From: Glaciimonas immobilis
Lineage (GTDB): Bacteria > Pseudomonadota > Gammaproteobacteria > Burkholderiales > Burkholderiaceae_D
NCBI RefSeq assembly: GCF_011947285.1
Contig: NZ_JAAOZT010000006.1
Coordinates: 186,001-250,000, forward strand
DNA: 64,000 bases
Reading direction: 5' to 3'
The notes beneath the pieces are model-generated. The model was not told the DNA's origin and searched no databases. It worked only from the letters and a program-made list of their open reading frames with translations. Shown piece by piece: positions 49,302 through 58,782 of this stretch (the stretch's first letter is position 1; every line of letters begins with the position of its first letter). The translations under genes were made by a program, and so were the position numbers.

Positions 49302-52300
49302 TTATTGCCGATTTAGCTCAGTTTCGATCTGAACCAATGGTTCTTCAACCAACTTTGGTCTTGGCTTGCGTTCACGAGGAGCGCGGGGTGCGACCACAAT
49401 CCTTGCTGCTGCCTCTTGCGCTGCGCGTAGTTTGGCTGGATCGGTTCCTGCTAAGGTTAAGCCAGCAGACTCTAATGCTGTTTCCAGATCGTGGACTGAA
49501 GATGCGAAGGACGGAGCGACTAACGTCGTCGACTCTGATACCGGAGCCGATGCCGAAATAACTGCAAGCGCACCTTGCACCGCCTCAACTTCTGTCACAA
49601 CGACTTCAGTAGCGGCAACAAGGGCTGAATGTTCTGCCACAGGAGCGGGAATTTCAGTTGTCGGCGTTGCAGGAGCATCCAGCGCAACCGGCGAAGCGTT
49701 GATTTGTGTCTGCGCAACTTCGGCAACCGCGCTAACCTCCCCAACCTCAACAGCATTTACCAGTGCGGAACTTTCAGTAATCACCTTGAGTGGTGCAATG
49801 GCGACCTCAGAAACTGGCGCTGGTACTATGTCTGCCCTGACTGCGTGAGCTGATACAGCCGGTGAGGCTGACGCACTGGCAACTTCAGTAGCGCCAACTA
49901 CGTGTTGAGGAGCATCCGGTGCTGCGATAGCTGCCGCCAACGCTGATGGTGCGTTTGATAGTTCTGATACCGCGGGTGTCGCAGGTGTCGCAGGTGTCGA
50001 TTCATGTACCTCTGCCGCTACATGAGGAACCGAAGGTGGCAGCGCAGAACTGACGACTTCGGTCGTTGGTGGTGCAGCTATTTCCGCTACCTGGGCCAAC
50101 GCAGGAGCAAAAGAGAAGACCGCCTCATTAGCGATAGTTGTGCGAGTTACCGCAGGCATAACTGCATGGCGGGCAGGAGCGTTTTCTGCATCGTCTGCAG
50201 TATCCGCGCCGGTCTCAAGGAAGTTTTCACTACCTTCTGCACCAGTCTCAGTGTCGTCACGGTCACGACGGTTGCGGTTACGACCGCCACGACGGCGGCG
50301 GCGGCGGGGCTCTTCGCCATCAACCGCATCGCCTTCGGCACGGACAGCGCCCGCATCCAGCGTGTCTGCGTCATTGATTTTCTCTGAGGTAACTGCCGCG
50401 ACTGCTATAGTTGCTTCCGTAACCGGCGCGGTCAAGAGAATTTCTTCTTTTTTCGGTTCGCCTGTGACTTCTTTGCGCTCTTCGCGTGGTGGACGTGGCG
50501 TCCGCTCGCCTCGTTGCCGACCTTCGCTTGGCTCACGTGATTCACGTGGCTCGCGTTGTTCACGCGCTTCACGTGGCTCGCGTACCTCTTTAGGCTCACG
50601 CGGTGGGCGTGGTTGGCGTTGCGTTTTGGCTTCCGGAGCGGCAGTCGTTACGGTCTCCGCCATGACAGGCTTTTTGGCGTTGTTAGCGCTTTCTTCGCGT
50701 GCTTCAACCGGCGCGGCTTCCTCATCACGATCACGATTACGACCACCGCGATTGCGACCGCGCTGGCCACGACCATTACGATCGGTGCCGCGTTCGCGCG
50801 ATGGCTTTGCTACCGTGGCTACCGGTGCGAGAGCAATTTCAGTCGATTCTGGCTTTTTAAAGAAGAACCCCATGATTTTGGCAAGCAAACCTTCACTGGC
50901 TGCTGCCACTGGGACAATAATTGGTGCAATCACAATTGGCTTGCGCTCAACGATAGGTGCAGTGTCAGGTGTAATGCCCTTAACAACGGCTTCCTGACGT
51001 GGTTTGCCTTCTTCTTTTTGGCGCTTGCTGTAACCGATGTCGGTATCGGCTTGCTCTGCCATCGCGTAGCTGGCTTGACTTTCTTCCAGGCGTGGATCGT
51101 CATGTTTCAAACGCTCCAGCTTGTAGTGCGGGGTTTCCAGATGCTTGTTCGGAATCAGGATGACGGCAACACGATGGCGGGTTTCAATCTTGAGTATCTC
51201 ACCACGTTTTTCGTTTAGCAGGAAACCTGCAACATCCACCGGAGCCTGAACGTGAATCGCAGCGGAATTTTCTTTCATCGCTTCTTCCTGAATAATACGC
51301 AGGACTTGCAACGCAGATGATTCGATATCGCGGATGTGACCGGTGCCATTACAGCGTGGGCAGGTTACATGGCTGCCTTCGGATAATGACGGACGCAGAC
51401 GCTGACGCGACAACTCCATCAAACCAAAACGTGAAATCTTGCCCATTTGTACACGCGCGCGATCATAGCGCAGTGCATCTTTCAGGCGTGTTTCAACTTC
51501 GCGCTGATTTTTCGAGTTCTCCATGTCAATGAAGTCGATAACAATAAGACCACCCAGATCGCGCAAGCGCAATTGGCGGGCAACTTCTTCGGCGGCTTCG
51601 CAATTGGTATTGAATGCGGTGGTTTCGATATCGCTGCCGCGGGTTGCACGGGCCGAGTTGACATCGACTGATACGAGCGCTTCGGTATGATCGATGACGA
51701 TCGCGCCGCCAGATGGCAACGGAACCGTGCGCGAATACGCGGTTTCGATCTGATGTTCGATCTGAAAGCGCGAGAATAGTGGCACATCGTCATGATAACG
51801 CTTGACCCGATGGACCATGTCCGGCATCACGTGCGCCATAAATTGCTGCGCTTGCTCGTGTATTTCATCGGTGTCGATCAGGATCTCGCCGATATCCGGT
51901 TGGAAATAATCGCGAATTGCGCGGATGACTAACGAAGACTCCTGATAAATCAGGAACGCGCCGTTGCCTTGCGTGCCAGCACCTTCAATAGCGCGCCACA
52001 ACTGCATCAGGTAATTCAAGTCCCATTGCAGTTCATCAACATTGCGGCCGATACCGGCGGTACGGGCAATGACTGACATGCCTGACGGCAGGTCCAGCTT
52101 GTCCATCGTTTCGCGCAGTTCCTGACGATCTTCACCTTCGACGCGACGGGATACACCACCACCGCGCGGATTGTTAGGCATCAGGACCAGATAGCGACCA
52201 GCCAGCGACACGAAAGACGTCAGCGCGGCGCCTTTATTGCCGCGTTCTTCCTTTTCGACCTGGACCATGATTTCCTGGCCTTCGCGCAATGCTTCTTTAA

Positions 52301-52565
52301 TAGAGGCGCTGCGGACATCGACGCCTTCTTTAAAGTAGGTGCGGGCGACTTCTTTAAACGGCAAGAAGCCGTGGCGTTCTTCTCCGTAATTGACGAAGCA
52401 GGCTTCGAGCGACGGTTCGATACGGGTAATCACACCTTTGTAAATATTGGACTTGCGTTGTTCGCGTCCGGTGGTTTCGATATCGATGTCGATGAGCTTT
52501 TGCCCGTCAACAATCGCTACGCGCAATTCTTCTTGCTGCGTAGCATTAAACAACATGCGTTTCAT
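49302..52565 (-). CDS. rne: Ribonuclease E
   Basis: The main endoribonuclease of RNA decay and rRNA processing, and scaffold of the degradosome. ATG 52565 has a clear AGGAG Shine-Dalgarno and opens with MKRMLFNATQQEELRVAIVDG. The product is about 1087 residues. The S1 domain is at about 35-125, the catalytic acids are in VSVDVNSARATRG and VIDFIDMEN, and the Zn-link is CPRCNGTG. The C-terminal half is disordered, with Arg/Pro/Glu repeats (EPREAREQREPRESREP) and RRRRRRGGRNRNRRDR-type RNA-binding patches, then a long Ala/Val/Thr-rich segment. It ends PRERKPRPKLVEEPLVQIETE. The frame upstream to 52787 is not part of the protein. Confidence 0.96.
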   Translation of the reverse strand: MKRMLFNATQQEELRVAIVDGQKLIDIDIETTGREQRKSNIYKGVITRIEPSLEACFVNYGEERHGFLPFKEVARTYFKEGVDVRSASIKEALREGQEIMVQVEKEERGNKGAALTSFVSLAGRYLVLMPNNPRGGGVSRRVEGEDRQELRETMDKLDLPSGMSVIARTAGIGRNVDELQWDLNYLMQLWRAIEGAGTQGNGAFLIYQESSLVIRAIRDYFQPDIGEILIDTDEIHEQAQQFMAHVMPDMVHRVKRYHDDVPLFSRFQIEHQIETAYSRTVPLPSGGAIVIDHTEALVSVDVNSARATRGSDIETTAFNTNCEAAEEVARQLRLRDLGGLIVIDFIDMENSKNQREVETRLKDALRYDRARVQMGKISRFGLMELSRQRLRPSLSEGSHVTCPRCNGTGHIRDIESSALQVLRIIQEEAMKENSAAIHVQAPVDVAGFLLNEKRGEILKIETRHRVAVILIPNKHLETPHYKLERLKHDDPRLEESQASYAMAEQADTDIGYSKRQKEEGKPRQEAVVKGITPDTAPIVERKPIVIAPIIVPVAAASEGLLAKIMGFFFKKPESTEIALAPVATVAKPSRERGTDRNGRGQRGRNRGGRNRDRDEEAAPVEAREESANNAKKPVMAETVTTAAPEAKTQRQPRPPREPKEVREPREAREQREPRESREPSEGRQRGERTPRPPREERKEVTGEPKKEEILLTAPVTEATIAVAAVTSEKINDADTLDAGAVRAEGDAVDGEEPRRRRRRGGRNRNRRDRDDTETGAEGSENFLETGADTADDAENAPARHAVMPAVTRTTIANEAVFSFAPALAQVAEIAAPPTTEVVSSALPPSVPHVAAEVHESTPATPATPAVSELSNAPSALAAAIAAPDAPQHVVGATEVASASASPAVSAHAVRADIVPAPVSEVAIAPLKVITESSALVNAVEVGEVSAVAEVAQTQINASPVALDAPATPTTEIPAPVAEHSALVAATEVVVTEVEAVQGALAVISASAPVSESTTLVAPSFASSVHDLETALESAGLTLAGTDPAKLRAAQEAAARIVVAPRAPRERKPRPKLVEEPLVQIETELNRQ

Positions 52566-53170
52566 TTTTTCACTCCTGACCCTGGGGCCATTTTTAGTGC
52601 CGCTCAATGTTGCAATTAAGCAATCATATCCACGGCGGAATACAGGGATGTACGCAAGGAAGGAGTGTTCAGGGGGAGGGAATTGCCTTGGTGTGTCAGT
52701 GCAACGATGGCGCTGAGGGCACAACGGGGCGCGAATGTAGTGATGCCGCTTGCTGAGCGGTTCCACCGCACACCGGGCCAGAGTCATACTTAGCGCAACT
52801 ACGCATTAAGAGCATAAGGTCTGGGGGCGAGCGGCCTGGCGGGTTAATGAAAACCATTCGTTCAGCAAAAACTGGCGTTACGTTCACTACATCTACTAAT
52901 GAGCTCGATACTAACGTCTCAAAATTTCTGAAACGTGCATCACTCTCATCAGACTTATCCTATTCATCCAAACATACTGTCCAACATCCGTGCGCGCTAT
53001 CCGATGACAACAACGGTGCGACCTTGACTCGCGCAGGGGTGATGCGTACACATTTTTCCATCAAATTTGCAAATTGGCGAGGCTGGTGGAGACGCCCCTG
53101 TGTAGAATGGTCTTTTTATTCTTACACCAACAGCGGTTTGTCACTGCTGTGAAACAATTATATATTCAAA
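52566..53170. other. Divergent rne/rluC intergenic region
   Basis: About 600 bp. In other bacteria rne has a long 5-prime leader that RNase E cleaves to autoregulate; the length here allows the same, but no specific hairpin was identified by eye. A 101-codon frame at 52847-53152 (+) shows no family features and is not called. Confidence 0.45.
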
Positions 53171-54331
53171 ATGAAGGACTTAGCGAGATTTTCTGGCGTA
53201 AGGGCTGAGGGCCGTCGTGATGGACGGACTCAGAGCAAGGCAGTAGTGCGGACCCCAGCCGTTACTAAATATAAAACTGGCCCTCAAAGCAAGCGCATTG
53301 AGGCCGTCAAACCTATCCGGACTCCTAAAGTAATTGAGGTGGCACCGCCGCCGGAAGTGGCTCCTCAGGTGCTGCAGGTGCAATTGATAACGATTTCGGA
53401 CGAAGAGGCCGGACAGCGGATCGATAATTTCCTTTTACGTATTTGTAAGGGAGTGCCCAAAAGTCATATTTATCGCGTGCTACGTTCCGGCGAGGTGCGT
53501 GTCAACAAAGGCCGTATTGATCAGTTATATCGTTTGATCGAGGGGGACATCGTGCGGGTGCCGCCGATCCGGATCGCCGAGAGAGCCGAAAAAACAGCAC
53601 CGGGCGCGGAATTTAAAATATTGCTCGAAGATAATCAAATGCTTGTCATCGATAAGCCTGCCGGCGTTGCCGTGCACGGCGGTTCCGGTGTCAGCTATGG
53701 TGTCATTGAGCAACTAAGAGCTTCGCGTCCAGATGCCAAGTTTTTGGAATTGGTGCATCGACTGGACCGCGACACTTCGGGCGTTCTATTGTTAGCCAAG
53801 AAACGTTCTGCGTTAACAAATTTGCACGAGCAAATGCGCGACGGCGATACCGACAAGCGTTATCTGGTACTGGTGCATGGCGACTGGAAAAACGCCCGTC
53901 AACACGTAAAGTTGCCTTTGCATAAATATACGGCAGCAGACGGCGAGCGTCGCGTGCGAGTTCAGGAGGGTGGGCAGGCGTCGCATACGATATTCAGCTT
54001 GATTCGTCGATACGGTGATTTTGCGTTGCTGGAGGCCGAGCTGAAAACCGGGCGAACGCATCAGATTCGGGTGCATTTGGCTGCGAGTGGTTTTGCCATA
54101 GCGGGCGACGATAAATATGGTGATTTTTCGTTAAACCGCGCGTTGCAGAAAGCCGATGGCGAGCGGGTCGCTTTTAAACGTATGTTTTTACATGCCTATC
54201 AGATCACGTTCGCACACCCGGAAACGGGCAAAGCCGTCACGTTAAAAGCACCTTTGCCGCCAGAATGTGAGCGTTTTCTCAAAAGCTTGCCGCAAACGAG
54301 CGCGGCAGCAGAATTAGCGCAAGACGATTAA
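53171..54331 (+). CDS. rluC: 23S rRNA pseudouridine synthase RluC
   Basis: Modifies uridines 955, 2504 and 2580 (E. coli numbers) of 23S rRNA by family knowledge. The 386-residue protein has a basic N-terminal extension of about 70 residues. An S4 RNA-binding domain follows (QRIDNFLLRICKGVPKSHIYRVLRSGEVRVN), then the RluA-type catalytic domain with Asp in HRLDRDTSGVLL and ELKTGRTHQIRVHLA. Divergent from rne, as in most betaproteobacteria. The phosphatase gene follows after 110 bp. Confidence 0.94.
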   Translation: MKDLARFSGVRAEGRRDGRTQSKAVVRTPAVTKYKTGPQSKRIEAVKPIRTPKVIEVAPPPEVAPQVLQVQLITISDEEAGQRIDNFLLRICKGVPKSHIYRVLRSGEVRVNKGRIDQLYRLIEGDIVRVPPIRIAERAEKTAPGAEFKILLEDNQMLVIDKPAGVAVHGGSGVSYGVIEQLRASRPDAKFLELVHRLDRDTSGVLLLAKKRSALTNLHEQMRDGDTDKRYLVLVHGDWKNARQHVKLPLHKYTAADGERRVRVQEGGQASHTIFSLIRRYGDFALLEAELKTGRTHQIRVHLAASGFAIAGDDKYGDFSLNRALQKADGERVAFKRMFLHAYQITFAHPETGKAVTLKAPLPPECERFLKSLPQTSAAAELAQDD

Positions 54332-54441
54332 AATGGTAGTCTTGGGCGTGACGAGCGCGATTAGCAATCCTCAACATCAAGATCGTCCTCGACATCATTG
54401 TCAAAGAAATACTAAGGAGCTGGCAACATACTGTCAGAAAT

Positions 54442-55101
54442 ATGGCGCGAAAAAGATTCGATTTAATTGTATTTGACTGGGACGGTACGCTGATGGACAG
54501 CACCGGAACGATCGTAAAATGTATTCAATCCGCAGCAAAAGATCTTGGTTTGGTGATTCCTGATCGAAAGGCTGCTTCGCATGTAATTGGCTTGGGATTA
54601 TCCGAGGCGATAAGGATGGCAATGCCGGGATTGGATGAGCATCTATACCCGCGACTGGTAGAACGTTACCGCTATCATTATCTGGCGCAGGACCAGGATT
54701 TGATCTTATTCGATGGGGTGCCAGAAATGTTGGCAGATTTGTCGCAGCAGGGTTATTTTTTAGCGGTGGCGACCGGTAAAAGTCGGGTCGGCCTAAATCG
54801 GGCGTTACATGGCACTAATTTGTTATCGCTGTTCGATGCTACCCGTTGCGCTGACGAGACTTTCTCCAAGCCACATCCGGCCATGCTACAGGAATTGACG
54901 CGCGAGTTGGGTCAGGATATGAAGCGCACAGTCATGATCGGCGACACCACGCACGATTTGCAAATGGCGATTAACGCTGGCGCGGCCTCGATTGCGGTGG
55001 ATTATGGCGCACATCCGGTGAACGAGCTGACCCCATTGGAGCCGATCTTTACCGCGAGCGCGGCAATACAACTGCATGCGTGGCTTAATGATAATGCCTG
55101 A
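54442..55101 (+). CDS. HAD-IA hydrolase, phosphoglycolate phosphatase-like
   Basis: A 219-residue HAD phosphatase. The nucleophile motif is FDWDGTLMDST, motif II is the VATGKSR Thr, the conserved Lys is in SKPHPAM, and the metal acids are in MIGDTTHDLQMA. The cap is of the Gph type. In Burkholderiales this gene usually lies between rluC and the Rieske gene, as here. The substrate is not proven; phosphoglycolate is the closest annotated one. Confidence 0.9.
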   Translation: MARKRFDLIVFDWDGTLMDSTGTIVKCIQSAAKDLGLVIPDRKAASHVIGLGLSEAIRMAMPGLDEHLYPRLVERYRYHYLAQDQDLILFDGVPEMLADLSQQGYFLAVATGKSRVGLNRALHGTNLLSLFDATRCADETFSKPHPAMLQELTRELGQDMKRTVMIGDTTHDLQMAINAGAASIAVDYGAHPVNELTPLEPIFTASAAIQLHAWLNDNA

Positions 55102-55139
55102 CGATTGTGCGACATCACTGCAATTCTAAGTTTGCCAAT

Positions 55140-55508
55140 ATGTCATCTACCTTGATACCTGTGTGCGCTTCCTCCGATCTTATTGAGCGGGGGATGGGAG
55201 TGCGCTTTCCGGTCAAAGTCAAAGGTGTAGCGATGACCGCTTTTGTGGTGCGCTATGAGGAGAAGGTGCACGGCTATTTGAATCGTTGCGCGCATGTTCC
55301 AATTGAACTGGACTGGAATGAAGGCGATTTTTTTGAGTCTGGTGGTTTATTGTTAATGTGCGCGACGCACGGCGCGGTCTATACGCCGGATCAGGGCAAA
55401 TGCGTTGGCGGACCCTGCCGTGGCGCGAGTTTACGTAAGCTCGCGGTGGAAGAAATTGAGAATCAGGTATTCTGGCGGCCTGACGACTATGCCAATGCTC
55501 CAGACTAA
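55140..55508 (+). CDS. Rieske 2Fe-2S domain protein
   Basis: A small soluble ferredoxin-like Rieske protein of about 122 residues. The cluster ligands are Cys and His in NRCAHVPIELDW and Cys and His in LLMCATHGAVY. A second cysteine pair (KCVGGPC) follows. ATG 55140 was chosen over 55107 because SSTLIPVCASSDL starts the family-like sequence. It lies 40 bp after the phosphatase gene and 66 bp before sppA, so it is probably co-transcribed. The electron partner is unknown. Confidence 0.88.
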   Translation: MSSTLIPVCASSDLIERGMGVRFPVKVKGVAMTAFVVRYEEKVHGYLNRCAHVPIELDWNEGDFFESGGLLLMCATHGAVYTPDQGKCVGGPCRGASLRKLAVEEIENQVFWRPDDYANAPD

Positions 55509-55574
55509 TTACCCCGGTAAACTACCGGATTACGTGAATACGTACTAACAATTTGTAAAAGCGATATCGAGAAT

Positions 55575-56525
55575 ATGGAAACTCCGAAAAAAGAAGGTTG
55601 GGAACGAGATTTGCTGGAAAAGTTGGCGACTGCATCGTTGCGAGAGCAGCGGGCACGCCGCCGTTGGGGAATTTTCTTTAAGTTGGCGACCTTCTGCTTG
55701 ATCGGTTTTGGTTTTTGGTACGCGGCGCATTATGAAAGCGCCGACACACCAACGGTGGGACGTCATACAGCGTTGGTCAAGTTAAACGGTACCATCGACT
55801 CAGACGGCAACGGCTCCGCGGATGTCCTGATCCCAGCCCTGGATAACGCGTTTGCTGCGACGGACTCTGTCGCCGTGATATTGCGGATTAATAGCCCGGG
55901 CGGCAGTCCGGTCCAGGCGGGGATTATCAATGATGAGATCGTTCGCCTGCGCAAAGAATATCCGAAGAAGCCGTTGTATGTGGTCGTAGACGAAATGTGC
56001 GCTTCAGGCGGTTATTACATCGCCGCGGCAGCCGATAAAATTTATGTCAACAAGGCTAGCATCGTCGGCTCGATAGGCGTATTAATGGACGGTTTTGGCT
56101 TTACAGGTTTAATGGAAAAATTAGGTGTTGAGCGACGGTTACTAACCGCTGGCGAAAATAAAGGCTTCCTTGATCCATTTAGTCCGATGAGCGAAGCGCA
56201 AAAAGGTTTTGCCAAAGTCATGCTGGCCGATATTCATCAACAATTTATTGATGTCGTACGTAAGGGTCGCGGCGCGCGTTTAAAAGAAACGCCGGAGACG
56301 TTCTCAGGTTTATTCTGGATCGGCAGCAAAGCCATTGATATGGGCCTGGCAGACGGTTACGGAACAGTCGAAAGCGTCTCTCGCGATATCGTAAAAGCGG
56401 AAGATGTGGTTGATTACACTAAGAGCGAAGGCTTGCCAGAGCGCGTTCTCAAGAAGTTTGGCGTGGCAGTTGGCGCTGGAGTAGTTGGGTCGATGATGAG
56501 TAGTCAGAAGCCATCATTACGATAA
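55575..56525 (+). CDS. sppA: S49 family signal peptide peptidase SppA
   Basis: Membrane-anchored serine protease, 316 residues, the short SppA form. There is one membrane segment at about residues 37-53. The oxyanion/substrate loop is INSPGGSPVQAG, the nucleophile Ser is in EMCASGGYYIAAAADKIYV, and the general-base Lys is in AGENKGFLDPF. It degrades cleaved signal peptides by family knowledge. Last gene before a 600-bp gap. Confidence 0.93.
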   Translation: METPKKEGWERDLLEKLATASLREQRARRRWGIFFKLATFCLIGFGFWYAAHYESADTPTVGRHTALVKLNGTIDSDGNGSADVLIPALDNAFAATDSVAVILRINSPGGSPVQAGIINDEIVRLRKEYPKKPLYVVVDEMCASGGYYIAAAADKIYVNKASIVGSIGVLMDGFGFTGLMEKLGVERRLLTAGENKGFLDPFSPMSEAQKGFAKVMLADIHQQFIDVVRKGRGARLKETPETFSGLFWIGSKAIDMGLADGYGTVESVSRDIVKAEDVVDYTKSEGLPERVLKKFGVAVGAGVVGSMMSSQKPSLR

Positions 56526-56629
56526 CCTCATGTGAATTTTTCGAAGCGTTTTTCGATGACCAGGTTGATATTATATAAATAATTACTCAAATAATCAGGC
56601 AGAGAAAGACGGCTTATAAATAAGTTGTC

Positions 56630-56657
56630 TTGCACTTTCATGATCATGGCGTATAGT
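56630..56657 (+). promoter_or_regulatory. Sigma70-type promoter in gap after sppA
   Basis: TTGCAC (56630-56635), 16-base spacer, TATAGT (56652-56657). Predicted transcription start is about 56664. No protein gene follows on this strand for more than 2 kb, so it is a candidate promoter for a non-coding RNA. Confidence 0.5.
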
Positions 56658-56663
56658 GAAGAT

Positions 56664-56906
56664 ACGTTAAGAATAATTATTTGAGGAGGCGAATATAGAA
56701 ACCACACTATCGGTAGCCATTCAACAGTAATTTGACGGTACTAAAATTGAATACTCTAGAGCGATACACCCCTTGCACTAGAATGACGATTGAACGCCGA
56801 ACCCACACTGCATTTTAGATGCGGCCCCGAAAAGTTTTCGACTTTTCAAGAATATGTCTTTCGAGACACGCAATATCGGCGACAGCGCAATACTGTCGCC
56901 GTTTTG
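56664..56906 (+). ncRNA. Candidate small RNA
   Basis: The segment runs from the predicted start to the hairpin at 56877-56901. It includes a perfect Shine-Dalgarno-like GAGGAGG at about 56683 with no start codon at usable distance. A short palindromic GAAAAGTTTTCGACTTTTC lies near 56829. No known RNA family was recognised. The call rests only on a promoter, an intrinsic terminator and the absence of an ORF. Confidence 0.35.
56877..56905 (+). terminator. Intrinsic terminator
   Basis: CGGCGACAG (56877-56885) pairs perfectly with CTGTCGCCG (56893-56901), 7-base loop, followed by TTTT and GCATTTT. It is 350 bp past sppA, so it may end either the sppA transcript or the candidate small RNA. Confidence 0.8.
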
Positions 56907-57143
56907 CATTTTGGGGCGCTTTTATTTTTTTAGTTCAATCCGCTACATAGCGCTGCCTACCAGATTCATAACTGCACTGAAAACAGTTTGCAGGTTCCTG
57001 ACAATGTCTTTACACAGCTTTAGAAAATGCGGCGGCTATAAACGCTGCTATGAGTTGGCTGATAATGTGATTTAAAATATTTTGGACGATCGCTCGGATT
57101 CGTCGCGCGATTGATAGCGCGGATTGATAGTTCGAAGGTACGA

Positions 57144-57896
57144 TTATTCTGCAAGTATCAAAAACACCGTTGGCTTTTTATGAAAGTCGGGACCTTTGTT
57201 TGAGTTCAGTGCAGCCTTCCAGCGGGCAGCCGTCTGCGTTTTTATGGTCTCGGTCGGCAATGTAAGATCCGTCGAAACGCAAATGAGTGTGTTCGGTTGG
57301 CAGTGCGCGCTGAGCGCCTCCAGCATGGCGCCGTTGCGGTAAGGTGTTTCTATAAAAAGCTGCGTTTGTTTCTCTTGTCGGGAGCGCAGTTCCAGCGCTT
57401 TAATGCGCTTGATTCGCTGTTCAGCATCGATGGGTAAATAGCCATTGAAAGCAAAACTCTGCCCGTTCAAACCGCTACTCATCACGGCTAGCAATAATGA
57501 CGACGGGCCGACGAGTGGCCGCACCCTAATGCCGTTCTCATGCGCCAGGCGGACCAGATTTGCCCCCGGGTCCGCCACTGCGGGAACGCCCGCTTCAGAA
57601 ACCAGACCTCCATCCTCACCGGCCAGCAGGGGTGCCAATAATGCGGGCAGGGACGTGATCGGCGTATTGACATTCAGTTCGGCGATATTAATTGTTTGCA
57701 GCGCTTGCGTGAGGGGATGCGAGGCGTTTATTAACTTTAAAAATGCACGCGCCGTTTTCGCATTTTCTGCGACGAAGTAGCCGAGTTTCGCCGTAATGGC
57801 CTGAACTTCCATCGGGATAACCGACGCCAGCGGGTCGACATTATCGGCGTCGCTCTGTCCAAGGGTATTGGGAATTAAATACAGGATACCTGCCAT
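57144..57896 (-). CDS. SAM-dependent methyltransferase, tetrapyrrole methylase/RsmI-like
   Basis: A 250-residue protein of the tetrapyrrole-methylase fold related to RsmI, which methylates 16S rRNA C1402. It starts GILYLIPNTLGQ, a variant of the RsmI LYLVPTPIGN. It has LAGEDGGLVSEAGVPAVADPGANLV and VGPSSLLLAVMSSGLNGQSFAFNGYLP as SAM-pocket segments and LFIETPYRNGAMLEAL further on. These variant sequences mark a paralogous subfamily whose substrate is not known. Adjacent to maf on the same strand. Confidence 0.88.
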   Translation of the reverse strand: MAGILYLIPNTLGQSDADNVDPLASVIPMEVQAITAKLGYFVAENAKTARAFLKLINASHPLTQALQTINIAELNVNTPITSLPALLAPLLAGEDGGLVSEAGVPAVADPGANLVRLAHENGIRVRPLVGPSSLLLAVMSSGLNGQSFAFNGYLPIDAEQRIKRIKALELRSRQEKQTQLFIETPYRNGAMLEALSAHCQPNTLICVSTDLTLPTETIKTQTAARWKAALNSNKGPDFHKKPTVFLILAE

Positions 57897-57973
57897 GCTA
57901 GCCTTTGTTTATTAAGTGTATGTTTGAATGGGCGTCGAATGATTTCAAATGGAATTACATTATTACGCTGAAC

Positions 57974-58660
57974 CTACGTGTGGAAAAAACCGACCCCGGC
58001 ACGGCGGAGCATGCCGGTAAGCGCTATGAGCGGTAATCCGGTCAGCGCAGTAGGATCGGTGCTTTCGATTTTTTCGAGGATAGCAATGCCGAGTCCCTCA
58101 TTTTTGGCGCTTCCGGCGCAATCGTAAGGCTGCTCCAGACGCAGGTAAGCGTCTAACTCAGCGTCCGGTAAGTCTCGAAAAGTGACAAAGGTTTGTATGT
58201 TTTCAAGTTGAACGGTTGGGGCTGCCAAAGGTGAGCGAGCGTCCAGTAGGCATAGTGCAGAGTGAAAAACCACGCGCCGACCGCGCATTTTCTGTAATTG
58301 CAGCAAGGCATTGCGGTGGTTGCCCGGTTTTCCGATCTGCGCGCCGTCGAGTGTGGCGACCTGATCCGATGCGATAATCAGGGCACCTGGCGCAATCAAT
58401 GCCACCGCAACCGCTTTTTCTTGCGCTAATCGCAGGGCGGTCGCTTCGGGTGCTTCGCCCGTAAATGCAGTTTCGTCGATATTTGGCACAATGACATCAA
58501 ACGGGAGTCGCAAACGGGTTAATAATTCCTTACGATAGATGGAGCTGGAACCAAGAACCAGGCGGGGAGTCAGTACGGGGGAGGGTGTCAAGGCGGGTTC
58601 GGTATAGGAAAATGATGACTGTATGATCGGTGAAGGTGGAAACGATTGCAAAGAGGTCAT
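57974..58660 (-). CDS. Maf-family nucleotide pyrophosphatase (YceF type)
   Basis: Hydrolyses non-canonical nucleoside triphosphates; the YceF subfamily prefers 7-methyl-GTP. The core opens LVLGSSSIYRKELLTRLRLPFDVIVPNIDE. It continues with RLAQEKAVAVA, IIASDQVATLDG and GKPGNHRNALLQL. ATG 58660 gives about 228 residues with a non-conserved 32-residue N-terminal stretch, so the true start could be internal. Divergent from yceD, as in many proteobacteria. Confidence 0.9.
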   Translation of the reverse strand: MTSLQSFPPSPIIQSSFSYTEPALTPSPVLTPRLVLGSSSIYRKELLTRLRLPFDVIVPNIDETAFTGEAPEATALRLAQEKAVAVALIAPGALIIASDQVATLDGAQIGKPGNHRNALLQLQKMRGRRVVFHSALCLLDARSPLAAPTVQLENIQTFVTFRDLPDAELDAYLRLEQPYDCAGSAKNEGLGIAILEKIESTDPTALTGLPLIALTGMLRRAGVGFFHT

Positions 58661-58782
58661 GGGACGAAAATTGCGAAAATTAACGCTTTTTTGTGTGATT
58701 GCCCAACAAAAGCGCGCTAACACTTTGACTGATAAAGGGAAAGGCTGTTATTATCGCAGGTTTTCAGGGTTCGGCTTGGCCT

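Noticed and set aside
50150-51000. Long open frame antisense to the rne C-terminal half
   Set aside because: It is the shadow of the repetitive Arg/Glu/Pro-coding sequence of RNase E.
52847-53152. 101-codon open frame in the rne/rluC gap
   Set aside because: No family motifs, poor ribosome binding site, low-complexity Ser/Thr content and location in the expected rne leader.
56854-57075. 73-codon frame over the hairpin after sppA
   Set aside because: It runs straight through a perfect intrinsic terminator and lacks a Shine-Dalgarno.
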